Below the pieces are notes generated by a model, which ran no database searches, had not been told where the DNA came from, and saw nothing but the letters and a program-made list of their open reading frames with translations. A DNA stretch of 64,000 nt, from NCBI GenBank assembly GCA_964017065.1, contig OZ024784.1, forward strand, positions 5,065,152-5,129,151, given 5' to 3'. Position numbers and translations under genes: made by a program. Each line of letters begins with the position of its first letter. Position 1 is the stretch's first letter. Shown here piece by piece: positions 61,001-64,000 of the stretch. The stretch comes from Haliclona indistincta (lineage: Eukaryota > Porifera > Demospongiae > Haplosclerida > Chalinidae).

Positions 61001-62200
61001 TAAGAAATACTGATCGTCCAGTCAATGTTACTCAAGTATTAAGAGTTGATATAGAAGGTCAGGAATACATCTTATCATCACTTGACATGTGTCTCATTTG
61101 TGCTTTCCATAGTCGCAAGCACAATGGTCAGTACTAGTGTTTCTCCAACCATTACTAGTATTCCTCCAACTAAGTTTCCAACTGTGACTAGTGTTCCTCC
61201 AACCATGTTTCCAACTGTGACTAGTGTTCCTCCAACTATTTTTCCAGCTGCGACTAGTGTTCCTCCAACTATTTTTCCAACTGTGACTAGTGTTCCTCCA
61301 ACTATTTTTCCAACTGTGACTACTAGTGTTCCTCCAACTATTTTTCCAACTGTGACTAGTGTTCCTCCAACTATGCCTAATATTGATATCAGTGATCAAG
61401 TCATTGCAGTTATTTCTGGATTAACAATTGTAAGAACATAAATATTATTGTTATGCTCTGACTGTGCTTTTCAAATTAGTTTACGCCAGAAAATGAAACA
61501 TTGTTTCAAAAAATTGTTGCGGATTCAGTTAACATTTACTGTCGAACTAAACAGGACGATTGTAGGAGTATGAAGAGAAGGTGCCCAAATTTTTACACAG
61601 CAGTACAGTAGCAGTTTTGTGTAGCTTGTAGATGTGGATCTGCATATAGATCTATACAGTATTTGTATACTATGAAAAGATTTCATCCTAATGATATTAA
61701 TTACTGCTGTGCAGGCAAGTAATCACTGTGCAGTCAGATGATGTGGTTACACAAAACATCACAAATGTTGAAAGAGGAATTCAGCTGTATTTTTATGTGG
61801 TCAGAATAGGAGGAGGAGTGATTCCACCACAAGCAGTACTGACAGCTGTGCAGGTAAATAGTACCCTGGTCACACTATAAATAATCTATCGTTAGCTAAA
61901 ATACAATGTTTTTATAATTCTTTAGGCCAATCTTCAATCTTTTATCGATGCTGGCTTAAATGTTGAATTCACGTTAGCTGTACCCTCGGCTGTACCCATC
62001 ACTATTGCAGTAGTTGTGAGTGTATTTGCTGCATTATTATTGTTAGCAGCAGTGGTGACAGCAGTGATACTGGTGGTGATATTCCTGAGATACAAGTCAC
62101 GCAGCGATAAGTGAGCTTTGATTGTCTTCATGCTTAATTAAATCTTTTCATCCACAGAAAGGAAAAACCTATACAAGAGCTCGCAACTATGCAAAAATAA
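58100..62200 (+). CDS. single-pass receptor-like glycoprotein, unrecognised
   Basis: Eleven exons give 829 residues: 58100-58178, 58607-59110, 59164-59262, 59907-60338, 60419-60523, 60572-61057, 61113-61429, 61480-61580, 61715-61853, 61926-62110, 62158-62200. A signal peptide (VIPLIVLILSLLLLKSTA) precedes three N-glycan-rich beta-type segments, each followed or separated by a short Cys-rich exon (CVKDCPCY; CVDDFIDL-CVSECSCG). Then comes a mucin-like region of eight or nine TSVPPTIFPTV units (61140-61375). A membrane-proximal domain follows (FTPENETLFQKIVADSV to FIDAGLNVEFTLA) that resembles a SEA fold in size and position only. A TM helix (VVVSVFAALLLLAAVVTAVIL) and a roughly 20-residue basic tail complete it. 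It is probably a surface adhesion or recognition protein. No family was recognised; sponge-specific is plausible. Confidence 0.75.
59487..59825. mobile_element. hAT-type MITE with perfect 8-bp duplication
   Basis: The ends taggggtgggacgaa and (complement) tagggctgggacaaa match at 13 of 15. The flanks are perfect 8-bp repeats, atttaaat at 59479-59486 and 59826-59833. It is non-coding and lies in an intron of the receptor-like gene. The 8-bp duplication and gggtgggac ends are typical of hAT elements. Confidence 0.9.
61139..61378 (+). repeat. 33-bp coding tandem repeat (mucin-like)
   Basis: A 33-bp unit (actagtgttcctccaactat-ttttccaactgtg) is repeated about seven times, each encoding TSVPPTIFPTV. 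One unit has an extra ACT codon, so the frame is kept. Thr/Ser/Pro content predicts O-glycosylation and an extended stalk. Confidence 0.9.
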
Positions 62201-62237
62201 CTTTACTAGTCATCTATGTTATTGCCCAAGCTTGTGA

Positions 62238-62640
62238 CACCGTAACCTTCTTTCTTCTTTGTAGTATAAATGACACTTCTGTTCTGGTTGAGGACACACT
62301 TCTATAGTATTGTTGTGTTCAAGCATACAGTGTGCATGATGATTAAGATATTTTAGTAAAATTATAATGATAAAAGACACTTGAAAGTGACCGATGCAAT
62401 GGTGTATGGCTACAGTTATGCATATACCTCATCTGTGCCCAAGTTCCTCACAGAATTCTCGTTGGTTCATGGTGCGTTACCTTCAGAATTCGATATTTAG
62501 TGGTAGCTATTCTAGACACTTCAATAATTTGAGATATATTCTCATTTGTATGCAAGTAAATGTGCAGGGAATGATAAAACACACTTATGAGAAGTGGTAT
62601 GATCAGTACAGTTAGCAAGACTAGGATAATGGACAGTAAT
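62238..62640. other. 3' UTR plus degenerate transporter C-terminal exon copy
   Basis: At 62559-62608 the sequence gcagggaatgataaaacaca-cttatgagaagtggtatgat repeats the exon at 57808-57850, but a stop soon follows. It is a truncated copy of the same C-terminal exon as in the POT-like pseudogene. The rest is AT-rich with no gene. Confidence 0.65.
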
Positions 62641-62990
62641 TGGGGCGAGCCTGAGCGAGCCCCATATGGGATCGAAAAGCGTCCCCCGCGAACTATCTAT
62701 CTATCTATCTATGTATGCGTACGTCTTTCCGTAAATGCCCTCACGCTCTAATTCACCGAACGGTTCAATTTTGCCGCGTGTGTATTACGTCATATCATGC
62801 ATGCTTGCAGCAAAGAGAAGCCATCAATATTCCACCACAATGGCATGGCTTAGATGCAAACTGTCTTTTGCTGCTGTCCGCTCAGCAATTAGATGCATCA
62901 GAGGAAGCCGCTCCTCGCTTCATCGGCCAGTGACTGACTCTAACATCACCCTGGCATCCTCTGAGAGCCGCCTTCCTCTTAACTTCTAAC
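62641..62990 (+). repeat. repeat-derived sequence with retroelement-like C-terminal reading
   Basis: It begins ggggcgagcctgagcgagcc and carries a (ctat)n run at 62694-62711. It then has an open reading with MAWLRCKLSFAAVRSAIRCIRGSRSS. Motifs of the type RLSF-LLRSAI-CIRGSRS occur at the ends of retrotransposon-associated proteins in aquatic animals as far as I recall; no catalytic domain is present here. Confidence 0.35.
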
Positions 62991-63129
62991 CTATTATAGT
63001 ATAGCAACAATACTTATTATTATTATCATTATATCTAACATTAATTTTATTAATAATAGTTTAGTGTTAGTCTATTTATTGTACTACTGTGTGTGGTTAA
63101 TTGTACTAGTAGATCTGTAAAAAAAGACG

Positions 63130-63600
63130 ATGGATCCTGATACTACTATTCCAGTGCGTGATTATTCTTCAAAGAAAGAAGAACAACTTCTAAGGAGAAG
63201 AGTGCGTGAAAGAGCTCGCCGAGCTGCTGAAACTGCAGAGGAAAAAGAGCAGAGACTGAGCAAGCGAAGAGCTCGTGATAAGGCGCGACGTGCTGCCCAG
63301 CGTGATGAACAGCATGCTGAACAAAGAAAAACAATGCTACAGCAGTTGAGACGCCAACAGCAAGAACGACGTGATGCTGAGAGTAGTAAACAGAGAGAAG
63401 ACAGGCTGCAGCACATGAGAGACCAAGAACACGAGCGACGTGATGCTGAGAATAGTGAACAAAGAGAAAACAGGCTACAGCACATGAGAGACCAAGATCA
63501 CCAGCGACGTGATGTTGAAAGTAGTGAACAAAGAGAAAACAGGCTGCAGCACATGAGAGACCAAGAACACCAGCGACGTGATGTAGCAGCTCACAGATAG
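63130..63600 (+). CDS. Arg/Glu-rich protein with 23-residue STPR-like repeats
   Basis: A 156-codon ORF starts MDPDTTIPVRDYSSKKEEQ. From about residue 75 it has four units of 23 residues, consensus RRDAESSEQRENRLQHMRD plus QEHQ, each carried by a 69-bp DNA repeat. Two more diverged units (RRAAETAEEKEQRLSKRRA) precede them. The STPR (score-and-three) repeat is a DNA-binding helical repeat of this length, also found in transposon-associated proteins. The ORF ends abruptly inside a unit (DVAAHR), so it may be truncated. An unspliced single exon next to repeat sequence suggests a mobile-element origin. Function is unknown. Confidence 0.55.
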   Translation: MDPDTTIPVRDYSSKKEEQLLRRRVRERARRAAETAEEKEQRLSKRRARDKARRAAQRDEQHAEQRKTMLQQLRRQQQERRDAESSKQREDRLQHMRDQEHERRDAENSEQRENRLQHMRDQDHQRRDVESSEQRENRLQHMRDQEHQRRDVAAHR

Positions 63601-63617
63601 CTGAAGATCAGGTAGAT

Positions 63618-63896
63618 GTGGCTGACCAACCAGCTTCAGATGGTCATGAAAAGCTACAATTGCAACTCAACAGGCTGGAGGAACTAGTTAAAGAAACTGC
63701 AAATAAAACAAACCAGCTGTGGAAAATTGAAGTCGAGAGGAAGCGACAGAGAGAAAAAAGAGCCAGAGAAATTGAAGAAGAAGAAAGTATTAAGAAAAGA
63801 ATTAAGATTGAAGAGACGGAGAGAGAGAGAATAAGAACAGCTGCAGCAGAAAAAGATTCTGCAGCACCAAAGAAGAAGTCAGTTACTTTTAAATGA
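63618..63896 (+). CDS. small basic coiled-coil ORF downstream of STPR ORF
   Basis: A 92-codon ORF has heptad-like LQLQLNRLEELVKETANKTN followed by alternating Lys/Arg/Glu (KRQREKRAREIEEEESIKKR) and a Lys-rich end PKKKSVTFK that could be a nuclear localisation signal. It starts 18 bp after the STPR ORF stop in another frame, so the two may be parts of one broken protein. No family was recognised. Confidence 0.4.
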   Translation: MADQPASDGHEKLQLQLNRLEELVKETANKTNQLWKIEVERKRQREKRAREIEEEESIKKRIKIEETERERIRTAAAEKDSAAPKKKSVTFK

Positions 63897-64000
63897 CTAT
63901 TATCCCATTATCATCATCATTATACAATCGCTATATCAACTATCTTGAACTATAATCATCATTCATATTGCTATCCATTCTATTATTCCAACCAACTATC

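Overview
This looks like one stretch of an animal nuclear genome: many short exons with GT-AG introns (often 40-60 nt), no operons, few kb between genes, and many small non-autonomous transposons. The gene families are metazoan (CoREST, FEM1, TMEM107, CAT-type SLC7, KLHDC3-like, XRN2). The compact, intron-rich style and several lineage-specific proteins suggest an early-branching animal, most likely a sponge. That placement is inference from style, not a database match.

Layout. 1-7134 (+): 3' two-thirds of the nuclear exoribonuclease XRN2. 7827-14812 (+): a 21-exon gene whose 1805-codon reading frame joins a secreted NOTUM/pectin-acetylesterase-like hydrolase to an ABCG half transporter. 15149-32050 (-): two KLHDC3-like kelch genes bracket a tandem CAP-protein cluster (one exon relic, two genes) and two tandem cytochrome P450 genes that share a near-identical 318-bp tract. 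32129-34129 (-): an intronless FEM1-like ankyrin gene. 35073-35946 (+): a small secreted acidic protein. 36471-41400: a repeat field (GA tract, 1.4-kb foldback, duplicated 0.5-kb repeat with a hAT-like insertion) that also holds a partial TMEM107. 41749-42517 (+): NTPCR/THEP1 NTPase. 42831-45124 (+): secreted Cys-rich Kazal protein. 45912-52977 (+): CoREST. 53068-56240 (-): cationic amino-acid transporter. 56625-57925 (+): decayed POT/SLC15-like transporter. 58100-62200 (+): an unrecognised single-pass receptor-like glycoprotein. 62640-64000: repeat sequence and a 23-residue-repeat (STPR-like) protein.

Exon chains were built by joining frame- and phase-compatible splice sites. Where I summed them (XRN2, the fusion gene, kelch 1, both CAP genes, the acidic gene, NTPCR, Kazal, CoREST, SLC7, receptor) the totals are exact multiples of three, which supports the models. 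The genes are mostly independent housekeeping or accessory genes; the only local functional clusters are the P450 pair and the CAP group. The most unusual object is the hydrolase-ABCG fusion.
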